Counted from the stretch's first letter, positions 18,171-28,346 are shown. The stretch is DNA of 64,000 nt from Parvicella sp964387945 (GCA_964387945.1 CAYLYX010000001.1:62001-126000), one strand, 5' to 3'. Program-made: numbers and translations. The notes: a model not told the origin generated them from the letters alone.

Positions 18171-18650
18171 ATGAAGTTCAAAACCAAGATACTTACTAAA
18201 TATCTCAAACTAATTAATTTCTGGCCACCCTATCTCGGAGCTGGAATCAAGGTAAAAAAAGTAAATAAAGCACGAACTCGATTTCTAATCAGCCTTAGAT
18301 TGACCAACAGAAACCGCAACTTGTTTGGAACGCAATTCGGAGGATCGCTCTATGCCATGACTGATCCTTTCTATGCTTTTATCCTGATCATGAACATGGG
18401 AAATGAATATATCGTTTGGGACAAGTCTGCGCACATTGAATTCGTAAAACCTGGTAGAAGTAAGGTCTTTGTAGAGATTAAGATTTCTCCAGAAAGAATT
18501 GAGGAAATCAAAAAAGAAATAGAAACGATCGGTAAGTCAACCTATACGTTTGAAACTCAAATAACTGACAAACATCAAAATGTAATTGCCGTTGTTTCCA
18601 AAGAAGTTTATATTCGTAAGAAGAATTTTAAACCCAGTAATGAAGCTTAG
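18171..18650 (+). CDS. DUF4442 family hotdog-fold protein
   Basis: 159 residues with the DUF4442/PaaI-like hotdog pattern: an N-terminal helix (FWPPYLGAGIKV), the central-helix segment NLFGTQFGGSLYAMTDPF that in relatives lies at the thioester site, and the strand HIEFVKPGRSKVFVEIKI. It may be an acyl-CoA thioesterase-like protein, but the substrate and catalytic residues are unclear. It starts 1 nt after the aroC stop. Its last 11 nt overlap the start of the next lipoprotein gene. Confidence 0.82.
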   Translation: MKFKTKILTKYLKLINFWPPYLGAGIKVKKVNKARTRFLISLRLTNRNRNLFGTQFGGSLYAMTDPFYAFILIMNMGNEYIVWDKSAHIEFVKPGRSKVFVEIKISPERIEEIKKEIETIGKSTYTFETQITDKHQNVIAVVSKEVYIRKKNFKPSNEA

Positions 18651-19224
18651 ACTACTTTCCTTTTACATCATCTGTCTGTCATGGACCTTACTCTCATGTA
18701 ACGAGCAAAAAAACACCTCGTCTTCTGACGAAAAAGTATCAGAAATGAACGAATCTAATACCGCACCTTCAAAATCCACAGAGAGTATACCAAAGGTCAA
18801 TCCAGACGGTACGGTAAATGCAACCCTTAATTGTGAGGGTAAATCATCTGTTTCGATGATCAGCATTAATGGCACTGAGCAAAAGCACGAAAACTATACG
18901 TGTAATGTGGTAAATGGAGAAACATTGCGGATAACATTCTCTAATGAAGGAGAAGGAGCAGCGTTAACCCTCCATCTCTTTAATGCTGGAACTATGTCTA
19001 TCGAAACGGGCGAATATGGACACATGACAAAAGGAAATATGCCCTACGCCACCGTGAACTTTAAGCGTAAAACGGAAGAAAAATCATTAGAGATATTTGA
19101 TGGCTCCGTCACCGTAATAGACTACGGCATGAGCAGCAATGTTGTCTGCGGAGCATTTAATATTACCGACAATGAAGGGAATGTGTTCAAAGGAACTTTT
19201 TATGAGCCCGTCTCAAGTTTTTAG
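18640..19224 (+). CDS. Lipoprotein of unknown function
   Basis: 194 residues from the ATG at 18640, which gives a clean lipoprotein signal (MKLRLLSFYIICLSWTLLSC, lipobox LLSC, Cys20). The longer frame from 18586 would add a poor N-terminus and overlap the hotdog gene further. A Ser/Thr/Glu-rich linker (about 21-55) precedes a beta-sandwich-like domain with paired cysteines (NCEGK, YTCNV and later VVCGAF). No family is recognised. By the lipobox it sits in the outer or inner membrane facing the periplasm. Confidence 0.75.
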   Translation: MKLRLLSFYIICLSWTLLSCNEQKNTSSSDEKVSEMNESNTAPSKSTESIPKVNPDGTVNATLNCEGKSSVSMISINGTEQKHENYTCNVVNGETLRITFSNEGEGAALTLHLFNAGTMSIETGEYGHMTKGNMPYATVNFKRKTEEKSLEIFDGSVTVIDYGMSSNVVCGAFNITDNEGNVFKGTFYEPVSSF

Positions 19225-19243
19225 AAATCAATAGATTTGTACT

Positions 19244-19915
19244 ATGAATAATCGAGTATTTAATGGAATTGTTCTTCTCATAGCGATAGCTATGGGTGGA
19301 TATTTTGGGTTTAAAGCTTACGTGAACAGTCACAAAGCAAAAAGCGAAGTAACTGAGTCTGAAACGACCGTTAGTGGTTCACAAGAAACAACCGATAGTG
19401 GTGTTACCTTGAACAACTTCGATCATTTGAACGGTGAGTACAAATCGCAAAAAACAGACCCACCTACCACGGAGTTATTGTTTGAAACATACGGGACAAC
19501 GGCTACTCAGGGAACCTTCAAAGACCTTGAGGTTTCGGCTTCATTTAACGGTTCTAATCAGGTCGAACTGACCGTTAAAATAGATGCAGCCAGTATTTAC
19601 ACGGCAGAAACGATGAGAGATGATCACCTGAAAGGAGCTGACTTCTTTAACGTAGAGCAATTTAGCACCATTACATTCACCTCAACCGAAACGGTTAAAG
19701 GAGAATCTAGCTTTATAGCTAAGGGAGAGATCACTTTTTTAGGGAATACTAAAGCCATCGATGTTCCGTTTATTTATAAAGGAAGCGCTAGTGGAAAAGA
19801 GAATACGGAAGTTTTTAAGGGCACATTTGACTTTAATCCAGAAAAGTATGGCATGGAAAGTGATGCAGGAGATAAAGTAACCGTATCTTTCTACACGGAG
19901 CTGGTAAAACAATAA
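19244..19915 (+). CDS. YceI family protein, membrane-anchored
   Basis: 223 residues. An N-terminal hydrophobic helix (about 7-26, not obviously cleaved) and a Ser/Thr/Glu-rich linker lead to a YceI lipocalin-like domain (about 55-222). It shows the family pattern VELTVKIDAASIYTAE, then DDHLKGADFFNVEQFSTITF and the final NPEKYGM. YceI proteins bind isoprenoid-like lipids in a barrel, but the ligand here is unknown. It overlaps the next gene by 1 nt. Confidence 0.88.
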   Translation: MNNRVFNGIVLLIAIAMGGYFGFKAYVNSHKAKSEVTESETTVSGSQETTDSGVTLNNFDHLNGEYKSQKTDPPTTELLFETYGTTATQGTFKDLEVSASFNGSNQVELTVKIDAASIYTAETMRDDHLKGADFFNVEQFSTITFTSTETVKGESSFIAKGEITFLGNTKAIDVPFIYKGSASGKENTEVFKGTFDFNPEKYGMESDAGDKVTVSFYTELVKQ

Positions 19916-20508
19916 TGAAAAGAATTGCTCACATATTGCTCGTGATTTTACTGATCAGCTTTGCTGATCAGACAGAAGCGCAATATACCAAAGAGGACGA
20001 TAAAAAGAACAACTCGCTAAGTGACCTTACTTTTCGGGATCGCGTCTTCACCGGAGGAAACTTGGGCTTTAACATTTTTCAGAACTACCTTTTTCTCGAC
20101 CTCGCTCCCATTGTAGGCTATCGGTTAACTGAGAATATGGGGGTTGGTGTGGGTCTTCGCTACTCTTTAATTAGAGACCTTACTTACAAAACCAGTTGGT
20201 CCAATTATGGAGGCAGTATTTTTGCTCGTTATAAGATCATTCCTCAACTCTTCATACATACAGAGATTGAAGCTTTGCGTTCGTACAATTTTGACTTACT
20301 AAGTCCAAATTATGGAAACCGAGCAATGGCCTATATGTGGTTTTCTGGAGCTGGATACAGTACTGGAAATGGAGGAGGACTAAACTTCTCTCTCATGTTG
20401 TTGTATGACTTCATTGACCACGTGAACAGTCCGTACCAGAATGCCTACCTGTTTGGTCCTAGCGGACTTCCAATTATTGCAAGAGGTGGGGTAAGCATCG
20501 GGTTTTAA
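19915..20508 (+). CDS. Small outer-membrane beta-barrel protein
   Basis: 197 residues. The signal peptide ends at TEAQ (about residue 22). The body alternates aromatic strands and turns (GGNLGFNIFQNYLFLDLAPI, GVGLRYSLIRDL, YGGSIFARYKI, FIHTEIEALRSYN) and ends in GVSIGF, the usual terminal aromatic of barrels. It looks like an eight-strand barrel of the outer-membrane-protein-beta-barrel type. Its TAATG start overlaps the YceI stop. The signal-peptide coding region contains a perfect 9-bp inverted repeat at 19951-19971. Confidence 0.75.
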   Translation: MKRIAHILLVILLISFADQTEAQYTKEDDKKNNSLSDLTFRDRVFTGGNLGFNIFQNYLFLDLAPIVGYRLTENMGVGVGLRYSLIRDLTYKTSWSNYGGSIFARYKIIPQLFIHTEIEALRSYNFDLLSPNYGNRAMAYMWFSGAGYSTGNGGGLNFSLMLLYDFIDHVNSPYQNAYLFGPSGLPIIARGGVSIGF

Positions 20509-20595
20509 CGAACAGGATTTACCGTTCATCGAAATAAAACTAATATTAAACCCTAATTTTATTCCGTTCATCCTTCTTTTCTCTACGATTTGTCT

Positions 20596-20603
20596 TAACT
20601 TTG
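20596..20603 (+). promoter_or_regulatory. -7 element upstream of the amidase gene
   Basis: TAACTTTG is an exact TAnnTTTG match, 39 nt before the ATG at 20643 and in the only intergenic gap of this region (134 nt). A -33 box is not clear at the expected distance. Confidence 0.45.
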
Positions 20604-20642
20604 CGAGGCTTTTAAGTTCAAGTTTAAACTCGTTAAAGGAAA

Positions 20643-23600
20643 ATGAAAAGATTTTTACTCTTCGTTATAGTCTGTTTTTCAGTTGCAAGCATCAATTCTC
20701 AAGCAATATTTAACACCTATCAGCAAGAGATGGATGTAGCTTATGCGACCTACCCTAGCGTACCAAAAGGAGTACTAGAAGGTTGGTCATTTACCATGAC
20801 ACATTTTGCTCATCTCGATGAAAGTATTCCTGGATCATGTATTGGGATTCCAAGAACCTATGGCGTAATGGGACTTACAGAGGATGGACAAGGATATTTC
20901 AACAATAACTTGGTGGATGTAGCTAACTTGAGCGGATACACGATTCAAGAAGTTAAAAGCAATCCACAGAAGAACATTCTTGCCTTCGCAGCAGCTTATG
21001 ACGCATTACTCAATCAGTTTGGAATAACATCCAGCAACCCTAAAGACCATCTTTTGGTTCTACAAGCTCTGTGTGAGATTCCTTACGATCACAATCCAGC
21101 CAATAATTTTGCGTTAAACTCGCACATTTATGCTGTGTTGTCTTTTATCACAAAACAGGAATACAAGGCTGCATATGGTATCCCAAATTACGGCATCGAT
21201 CTTCAGGATGTTTTTGGACAAAACCTAGCTATATTAAGTGCCACTTCCATCTCAATTGATTCTACTGTTTCATCTGGGAATGGATCAACCTATGTTCCTG
21301 TCAACTTAAAATCTCCAGATTACCCACCAGCACTTTGGACGGCTACTCCTACTTGCAACTATTCTTCTAGAAACGGAACTCCTGTATCTGCCATGACCAT
21401 CCACACGATTCAGGGAACCTATGCGGGTGCAATCTCCTGGGCGCAGAACTGTAGTGCCAATGTGAGTTATCATTATGTGGTGAGAAGTTCAGACGGACAA
21501 GTAACCCAGATGGTACTTGAAGCCGATAAAGGATGGCATGTTGGAGCTGAAAACCCTTATACCATTGGCATCGAACATGACGGATACGTAAGTGATCCTT
21601 CTTGGTATACTACTGCCCTTTACGAAGCATCGGCCGATATATGTAAAGACGTTGTAAATAGCGGTTATGGGCTGAACCCATTGCGTACGTACTATGGTGC
21701 GAGTAGTTCTGGGGTGAATGTACTAGGTGGATGTACAAAAATCAAGGGTCATCAGCACTTTCCTAATAACACCCATACCGACCCTGGTATCAACTGGGAC
21801 TGGCCAAGGTACTACCACTTAATCAACGATAATCCGGGCATAACGACTGAAACAAATGCTTCGGGAACACTTTACGATTCAGGTGGTCCATCAGCTGACT
21901 ATACAGACGATGAAAGATTGCTGTGGCTCATCCAGCCTTCTGGAGCTGCAAATGTGACCCTTACGTTCAATTCGTTTGACATTGAAGCCAATTGGGATTA
22001 CATGTTCATCTATGATGGGACAACCACGGACGATCCTTTGCTTGGAACTTACACGGGAACAACAAACCCTGGAACCATTTCGTCTACAGGAGATGCTTTG
22101 CTAATTGAGTTCAGATCAGACTGCGCTACCACAAGTTCAGGGTGGGAAATTGTTTGGAACAGCACAGGAGGTGGAACAGGAACAACGGATGACACGGCAC
22201 CAACGACTGCCGTTAGCACCCCTAATAGCTGGGTAACGACAGACTTTACAGCTACATTTTCTGATGCCGACAACTCAGGAGGAAGTGGTGTAGACCAAAT
22301 TTTTTATCAAGTTATCGATTATGACGGATCAGACTGGCGGGCTAATAGTGATAACGGTTTCTTCTCAGATAATTTTGATCAAGCCGCTATTCATTCAGAT
22401 TGGACTACCTTAACGGGAACCTGGGGGTTAATTAACGGGTTTTTGGATCAAACGGATGAAGCCGAATCGAACACCAATATTTATGCATTATTAGATCAAG
22501 ACAATTACGATGAATGGTTATATCATCTCGCTATAAAAATTGGAGGAACAGGAACCAATAAACGCGCTGGATTCCATTTTATGTCTGATGACGCTACTCA
22601 AACCGAAAGAGGAAACTCCTATTTCGTATGGTTCAGAACGGACAACAATAAAATTCAGATTTACGAAACAACTAACAATGTTTTCTCATTAGAACTGGAT
22701 GAACCCTACACGCTGAATGACGACCAATGGTATGATGTGAAAGTTACCTACGACAAGGTATCGGGAGAAATCCACGTATGGGTAGACAATGAGCACGCAG
22801 CCTCTTGGACCGATGCTTCTCCTCTTACGTCTGGAAATGCCATTTCATTCAGAAGCGGGAATTCGTACATCAGTGCGAACAACTTAAAAGTTTACCATAA
22901 CCGAGCTACTTCAGAACTTGTTACTGTGGGGACAAATGGTGATATTCGATTCCAAAATACTGCTCCAACCGTTCCCTCGGGAAGAGTAAAGTCGATCATC
23001 ATTGACTCGGCTTACAATGTATCTAGTGTTGCCTATAAAGACGTCAATGTAGACTGGACAGTACCCAGTCAGGTTACAGCTTTGAACGATGGTGCCGGAA
23101 GTGATATTGATAACCAAACCAATAACACACAGCTCTCTGCTAACTGGGGTGCTAGTCTAGATTCCCATTCTGATATTGGTAGGTACTGGTATGCCATTGG
23201 ATCTACTTCTGGCGGAACAGACATTGTAAATTGGACAGATAACTGGTTCAACACTTCCTTTACACATACTGGTTTGAACCTAACGTTTGGAAACACCTAT
23301 TACGTATCCGTAAGAACAGAAAATGGAGCAGGTCTGATCAACACAGAAATCACTTCTGATGGTGTAACTATTGAGAGTCCAACAGATCCTCCTGTTGCAG
23401 GTTTTAGTGTCAACAATACGGATATCTGCGAAGGTGACTCTATACAATTAACTAATTCAAGTACGGATGCCACCTCTTATGTTTGGTCTGTGACTGGAGC
23501 AACTCTTTCATCCAATACAACTGCCAATCCTTACATTACGTTTCCATCTACCGGGTCTTATAATGTAACGCTTGTTGCCAACGGACCCGGAGGAACAGAC

Positions 23601-24167
23601 AACATTACGCAACCTATTAATGTAACGGTAAGTCAAGCGCCTATCGCGGCTATGACTGCTAGCAATAACTCTCCATTGGTCAACGATGTGGTCACGTTCA
23701 CCAACAATTCTTCTAATGCCAATGGATACATTTGGGATTTTGGCGATGGCAACTCAAGTACAGATGAAAACCCTTGGAATACCTACACAACAGAAGGTCA
23801 GTACACGGTAACTCTCGTTGCTATTAACGGTACCTGTCCTAATGATACCACTACACAACTAATTGACGTTTTAGACAATAGTTCCGTACAGGAATTAGTC
23901 GGGCTGAACAGTCTAATGATATATCCCAACCCAACCACCGGACAGACAATCGTTAATTTGTCTTTAGAAAGTGCAGACTACTATACAGCAGACTTATATG
24001 ACATTACGGGAAAGAAAATACAAACCCTGTTTGATACGCAACTTACTGCTGGTGATCACAACGTTCAGATCAACCTAACCGATCTGCGACTAGCAAATGG
24101 AGTTTATCAGTTAAAGATCTCCAATACGAAAGGAGCAATTTACAAGAAGATCATTTTCAAAAAATAA
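20643..24167 (+). CDS. T9SS-exported N-acetylmuramoyl-L-alanine amidase, multidomain
   Basis: 1174 residues: signal peptide (1-19), an alpha-helical N-terminal domain (about 25-200), an amidase_2/PGRP-type domain (about 240-395), a CUB domain (about 405-507), a laminin-G-like jelly roll (about 560-760), a fibronectin-III-like module (about 800-905), two PKD domains (about 915-1080; WDFGDGNSSTDENPWN) and a type A T9SS sorting domain (about 1095-1174, MIYPNPTTGQ to the terminal IFKK). Zinc ligands are visible as His254 in MTIHTIQG, His378 in NNTHTDPGINWDW with Asp380, and His370/372 in KGHQH. It would cleave the peptide from muramic acid in peptidoglycan outside the cell. Its C-terminal half is paralogous to that of the next gene. 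Confidence 0.9.
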   Translation: MKRFLLFVIVCFSVASINSQAIFNTYQQEMDVAYATYPSVPKGVLEGWSFTMTHFAHLDESIPGSCIGIPRTYGVMGLTEDGQGYFNNNLVDVANLSGYTIQEVKSNPQKNILAFAAAYDALLNQFGITSSNPKDHLLVLQALCEIPYDHNPANNFALNSHIYAVLSFITKQEYKAAYGIPNYGIDLQDVFGQNLAILSATSISIDSTVSSGNGSTYVPVNLKSPDYPPALWTATPTCNYSSRNGTPVSAMTIHTIQGTYAGAISWAQNCSANVSYHYVVRSSDGQVTQMVLEADKGWHVGAENPYTIGIEHDGYVSDPSWYTTALYEASADICKDVVNSGYGLNPLRTYYGASSSGVNVLGGCTKIKGHQHFPNNTHTDPGINWDWPRYYHLINDNPGITTETNASGTLYDSGGPSADYTDDERLLWLIQPSGAANVTLTFNSFDIEANWDYMFIYDGTTTDDPLLGTYTGTTNPGTISSTGDALLIEFRSDCATTSSGWEIVWNSTGGGTGTTDDTAPTTAVSTPNSWVTTDFTATFSDADNSGGSGVDQIFYQVIDYDGSDWRANSDNGFFSDNFDQAAIHSDWTTLTGTWGLINGFLDQTDEAESNTNIYALLDQDNYDEWLYHLAIKIGGTGTNKRAGFHFMSDDATQTERGNSYFVWFRTDNNKIQIYETTNNVFSLELDEPYTLNDDQWYDVKVTYDKVSGEIHVWVDNEHAASWTDASPLTSGNAISFRSGNSYISANNLKVYHNRATSELVTVGTNGDIRFQNTAPTVPSGRVKSIIIDSAYNVSSVAYKDVNVDWTVPSQVTALNDGAGSDIDNQTNNTQLSANWGASLDSHSDIGRYWYAIGSTSGGTDIVNWTDNWFNTSFTHTGLNLTFGNTYYVSVRTENGAGLINTEITSDGVTIESPTDPPVAGFSVNNTDICEGDSIQLTNSSTDATSYVWSVTGATLSSNTTANPYITFPSTGSYNVTLVANGPGGTDNITQPINVTVSQAPIAAMTASNNSPLVNDVVTFTNNSSNANGYIWDFGDGNSSTDENPWNTYTTEGQYTVTLVAINGTCPNDTTTQLIDVLDNSSVQELVGLNSLMIYPNPTTGQTIVNLSLESADYYTADLYDITGKKIQTLFDTQLTAGDHNVQINLTDLRLANGVYQLKISNTKGAIYKKIIFKK

Positions 24168-24182
24168 TAGTATTACATCGAC

Positions 24183-27100
24183 ATGAAAAAGCAATTTTTA
24201 TCATTAATCATGCTGCTTTGCGCTGCCCAGTTGACAGCTCAAAGTATTCATCAAGAACAACTGAACCATTATAATAGCCTTGGCAATGCAGATGCACCCT
24301 ACTATGAACAAAACACCGTAGCTGCACAAATGCCTCCTAAGGAGAAGTCATCCTGTAATTTAGATAAAGTGGTTTATGGCTGGCATCCCTATTGGATTGG
24401 GAATGCCTATCAGAATTATGACTGGGATTTGCTTTCTCATTTCTCTTTCTTCTCGTATGAAGTGGATGCCGCAACTGGTGAAGCAAACAGCACACATGGT
24501 TGGGCAACTTCAGCGGCCGTAGATGCGGCTTTGGCTAGTGGAAATACAAAAGTTACTTTGTGCGTTACTTTATTCTCAGGGCACAACACCTTCTTTGGTA
24601 GCAGCACAGCTCAGCAAACACTGATTGATAACCTGATCTCTTTGGTACAATCAAGAGGTGCTCATGGCGTACAAATCGATTTTGAAGGATTACCTTCTTC
24701 TCAAAGAACCAATTTTGCCAACTGGATGGTAAGCCTATCTAACCAAATGCACGCTGCGATTCCAAATTCAGAAGTGAGTACGGTGCTTTATGCTGTTGAC
24801 TGGAATAATGTGTTTGATTTCTCGATCATGGAACCCGAGGTAGATCATTACATCGTGATGGGCTACGCTTATTATTATCAAGGTAGTGGAAACACTGGTC
24901 CGTGCGATCCCTTGTACCATTTTGGGAGTTCTTACAACTACACTTTGTCAAAAACTACTTCTTACTACATTGATCAAGGTTGTCCGAAGGATAAATTTGT
25001 TTTGGGACTACCCTATTACGGTTATGAATGGCCTACGAGCAGCCTAACAATTCCATCCAGCACTACAGGAACAGGAAGTGCCAGAACTTTTGCTGTGGTG
25101 AAAAACAATAGTTCGGGTAACTACTCTGCGGGTAACTATACTTGGGATGCGGATAGTTATACAGATATCTTCGCCTTCAACTCAGGCGGGCAAGATAAGC
25201 AATGCTTCATTACGCTTGAGGATGGCTTCAATAAGCGATTAGAATTTGTGGAGCAGACGGATATCGGTGGTATCGGAATCTGGGCACTTGGGTATGACGA
25301 TGGGTATAATGAACTTTGGGATGCGATTGAAACACATCTCACCGACTGTCAAGAAGATGCCTGTACGGGCACCATTCACGACTTCGGAGGCCCAACTAAA
25401 AACTACTACAATGATGAGGACTACACGTGGACGATTGATCCTCCTGGAACGACAGCCATAACCTTTAATTTTACTTCTTTTGACGTGGAAGCTAATTATG
25501 ACTACCTGTACATTTACGATGGTGCTGATGTGAATGCTCCACAAATTGCAGGATCTCCATTTACTGGCACCAACTCTCCAGGAAACTTTACTTCTTCTAC
25601 TGGTGCGGTGACATTCCGTTGGACTTCTGATGGTGCCACGGTGGCTCCAGGTTTTATTGCCGATTGGACTTGCAATGCGGATATCACAGCACCTACGACT
25701 ACAGTTTCTCACCCCAACGCTTGGGAAACCCAAGATTTTACGGCAAGCTTTACGGACAATGATAACAACGCACTCGAATACCAGTTTTTCAATGTTTCTG
25801 ATTACGATGGCAACAACTGGGGTGCCAATGCAGACATTGGGTTCTTTAATGATGAGTTTGAACAAGCTTCATTAAGTCCAGATTGGAACAATAGCTTAGG
25901 AACTTGGATTCTGTCTAACGGTGCACTGGAGCAAACGGACGAAAATGAATCAAACACCAACTTGAACGCTACGCTCCACCAAGATGATCAGCATGTATAT
26001 CTTTATCATTGGACCGGACAGATCAATGGTTCTGGTACCAACAGACGTGTAGGAATTCATTTCTTTTGCGATGACGTAACCACTACGCAACGCGGGAATT
26101 CCTATATGGTGTATTGGAGAACGGATAGCGACAAGTGTCAAATTTATAAATCGGATGGTACAAATATTCCGCTGATGACCAATGATGACGTGACTGTTGA
26201 TCCAAACATAACCTACGATTTTAAAGTCCTTTACGACCCTTCTACCGGATTGATTCAGGCATATCTTGATGATGTCCTCGTATCTGAGTGGACTGATTCA
26301 ACTCCTCTTACCAGTGCAGATGGCGTATCACTTAGAACTGGTAATTGCAATGGTATTTACGATGACTTCAGAGTGTATAAGAGTCGATCGGGCACTGAAA
26401 CCATTACCATGGGATCAAGCACAGACATGCTCCGCTATCAAAATCCAAACCCAATGACACCTGCTGGAAATATTCGCTCTATCAATATTGATCAAGCGAA
26501 TAACTGGAGCACTGTAGCTTCTGATCTAGTGGATGTCGATTGGACGGAACCAGCATCGGTAACTGTGAATGATGGACTAAGTACAGACATTGATGTCTTT
26601 AACATTGATACGGAAATTTCTGGAAACTGGACTGCAAGTAGCGATACGCACAGTGATGTAGATTTCTACGAATATGCCATAGGGACTACTCAAGGAGGCA
26701 TGGATATTGTCAACTGGACCAACAATGGTACTTCAACCTCCTTTACGGAAACTGGATTGAGTTTAACATATAACACCACCTACTACGTAAGCGTGAGAAC
26801 CACCAATGGAGCAGGATTGGTAAGCACAGCTACAGATAGTGATGGGCAATTATTGGAGAATCCTACTCAACCTCCAAGCGCAGGTTTTTCTCCCAGCACA
26901 ACAACCATTTGTGAAGGAGATTCGATTCAATTGATTAATACTTCACAAAACGCTACGAGCTATCTATGGAGTGTTACTGGAGGGATTTTGAGTGATAATA
27001 CAGCAAACAATCCTTACGTCACTTTCAGCTCATCGGGCAGCTACAACGTAACATTAGTCGCCTCTGGACCAGGCGGTTCGGATCAATCCAGTCAAAACAT

Positions 27101-27632
27101 TTCTGTTACCGTTAATGATGGACCAGATGCCATGGCAACACCGAGCAACGACACCGTGTACTTACCCAATGCCATTGTTTCATTTACGAATACCAGCACG
27201 AACGCAACAAGTTATGAATGGAACTTTGGAGATGGCAATACAAGTACGGATGAAAACCCATGGAATAATTACAGTGCTGTAGGCACGTATGATGTTTCAT
27301 TGGTTGCCTCTACCAACGGATGTGCAAATGACACCACCTATTTTGAGATTACCGTTTTGGATAACAGTGCCGGACTCAATGATAGTGAATTTGAGTTGAG
27401 CATCTATCCCAACCCATTTGAAAATAACCTTACCATTTCTGGATTGGCTCAATTGGGAAGTATTCAATCGGTAGAGTTGTTTGATATGACAGGAAGACTT
27501 GTTTATCGAGCTGCAAATCTTTCAATTACGGACTTAATAGTAATTGAAAACTTATCATCGCTAAGCAGTGGAATGTATGAACTAAGAATTGCCTCTGATA
27601 AGCATAGTATTTCATATAAATTGATGAAATAA
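24183..27632 (+). CDS. T9SS-exported GH18 glycosyl hydrolase, multidomain
   Basis: 1149 residues: signal peptide (1-20), a GH18 TIM barrel (about 62-388) with the catalytic strand GVQIDFEGL (Asp166, Glu168), then the same chain as the preceding gene: CUB (about 393-500), jelly roll (about 540-735), fibronectin-like (about 775-880), two PKD domains and a type A sorting domain (YPNPFENN to the end). The family cleaves chitin or, in the YaaH/SleL branch, N-acetylglucosaminyl bonds in peptidoglycan. Pairing with an amidase suggests peptidoglycan as substrate, but chitin cannot be excluded. It starts 15 nt after the amidase gene, so they are co-transcribed tandem paralogues with swapped catalytic heads. 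Confidence 0.9.
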   Translation: MKKQFLSLIMLLCAAQLTAQSIHQEQLNHYNSLGNADAPYYEQNTVAAQMPPKEKSSCNLDKVVYGWHPYWIGNAYQNYDWDLLSHFSFFSYEVDAATGEANSTHGWATSAAVDAALASGNTKVTLCVTLFSGHNTFFGSSTAQQTLIDNLISLVQSRGAHGVQIDFEGLPSSQRTNFANWMVSLSNQMHAAIPNSEVSTVLYAVDWNNVFDFSIMEPEVDHYIVMGYAYYYQGSGNTGPCDPLYHFGSSYNYTLSKTTSYYIDQGCPKDKFVLGLPYYGYEWPTSSLTIPSSTTGTGSARTFAVVKNNSSGNYSAGNYTWDADSYTDIFAFNSGGQDKQCFITLEDGFNKRLEFVEQTDIGGIGIWALGYDDGYNELWDAIETHLTDCQEDACTGTIHDFGGPTKNYYNDEDYTWTIDPPGTTAITFNFTSFDVEANYDYLYIYDGADVNAPQIAGSPFTGTNSPGNFTSSTGAVTFRWTSDGATVAPGFIADWTCNADITAPTTTVSHPNAWETQDFTASFTDNDNNALEYQFFNVSDYDGNNWGANADIGFFNDEFEQASLSPDWNNSLGTWILSNGALEQTDENESNTNLNATLHQDDQHVYLYHWTGQINGSGTNRRVGIHFFCDDVTTTQRGNSYMVYWRTDSDKCQIYKSDGTNIPLMTNDDVTVDPNITYDFKVLYDPSTGLIQAYLDDVLVSEWTDSTPLTSADGVSLRTGNCNGIYDDFRVYKSRSGTETITMGSSTDMLRYQNPNPMTPAGNIRSINIDQANNWSTVASDLVDVDWTEPASVTVNDGLSTDIDVFNIDTEISGNWTASSDTHSDVDFYEYAIGTTQGGMDIVNWTNNGTSTSFTETGLSLTYNTTYYVSVRTTNGAGLVSTATDSDGQLLENPTQPPSAGFSPSTTTICEGDSIQLINTSQNATSYLWSVTGGILSDNTANNPYVTFSSSGSYNVTLVASGPGGSDQSSQNISVTVNDGPDAMATPSNDTVYLPNAIVSFTNTSTNATSYEWNFGDGNTSTDENPWNNYSAVGTYDVSLVASTNGCANDTTYFEITVLDNSAGLNDSEFELSIYPNPFENNLTISGLAQLGSIQSVELFDMTGRLVYRAANLSITDLIVIENLSSLSSGMYELRIASDKHSISYKLMK

Positions 27633-27635
27633 CCA

Positions 27636-28346
27636 GTGGGAAGACAGAAATATACCAAAAAGCAACTTGATCAAATGAAAAAGCAAGTTGCCGAACAAAA
27701 GAGACTAAAAGAAGAAAAAGAGCAAGAACAATTAAAACAAAGAGCTGCCATTTTTAAACGGTTGCCTGGCAAAATCCTCAAGGGAGTTGCTGTTTTTTCT
27801 TTTGTTTTTAGCCTTCTTTTGTTCGTTGACAATTTCTTACCGACTTCCTACCATAAGCACGAAATACACTCTGCTATCGAGGAACGATATGACATCATTT
27901 CGCATGATGGATGGCATGTTATCTGTACTTATATGCACGTTTGTTTGAAAGATGACTGTAGCTACGATTACTTTATCCATGAGAAAGAATACCTCAAGGC
28001 GAAACCGTTGGGATATATTGAAGTAGAGAAAACCCCAATCTTTCATATTAACAAGGGATTTAGAGTCGGAAAAGGAGACACCTTGGCTCAAAAAAGAGTG
28101 TATCTTCATCTGTATGCGCATATTGCGCTTCCTATTTTTCTGATGATCTTATCCTTGTTCTGGATATTGCTTAAGCCTGAGAAAAATGCGCAAATCATAA
28201 CATTCGGATATATTCTAATGATTACGTTTCCTTTCCTTCTCTTCTTTATGTTCAAACATACCTATGCTTATCGTTTTGATCATGGAATTTATGAGATGAA
28301 CCTAAATGACATTGAACTCGACCAAGAGATTGAAGAAGCAGAGTAA
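27636..28346 (+). CDS. Membrane protein with charged coiled N-terminus, unknown function
   Basis: 236 residues. A Lys/Glu/Gln-rich helix (about 5-45) looks like a cytoplasmic coiled coil. Three membrane segments follow (about 50-68, 159-176 and 184-202) with a roughly 90-residue loop between the first two holding paired cysteines (VICTYMHVCLKDDC), probably periplasmic. The start is GTG, 3 nt after the GH18 stop; an ATG at 27675 would shorten the coil. No family is recognised. The close spacing ties it to the amidase/GH18 transcript. Confidence 0.65.
   Translation: MGRQKYTKKQLDQMKKQVAEQKRLKEEKEQEQLKQRAAIFKRLPGKILKGVAVFSFVFSLLLFVDNFLPTSYHKHEIHSAIEERYDIISHDGWHVICTYMHVCLKDDCSYDYFIHEKEYLKAKPLGYIEVEKTPIFHINKGFRVGKGDTLAQKRVYLHLYAHIALPIFLMILSLFWILLKPEKNAQIITFGYILMITFPFLLFFMFKHTYAYRFDHGIYEMNLNDIELDQEIEEAE

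Noticed and set aside
25239..25865. 208-codon minus-strand frame inside the GH18 gene
   Set aside because: Basic, Ile/Val/Arg/Ser-rich translation typical of an antisense shadow; the plus-strand frame has clear CUB and GH18 domains.
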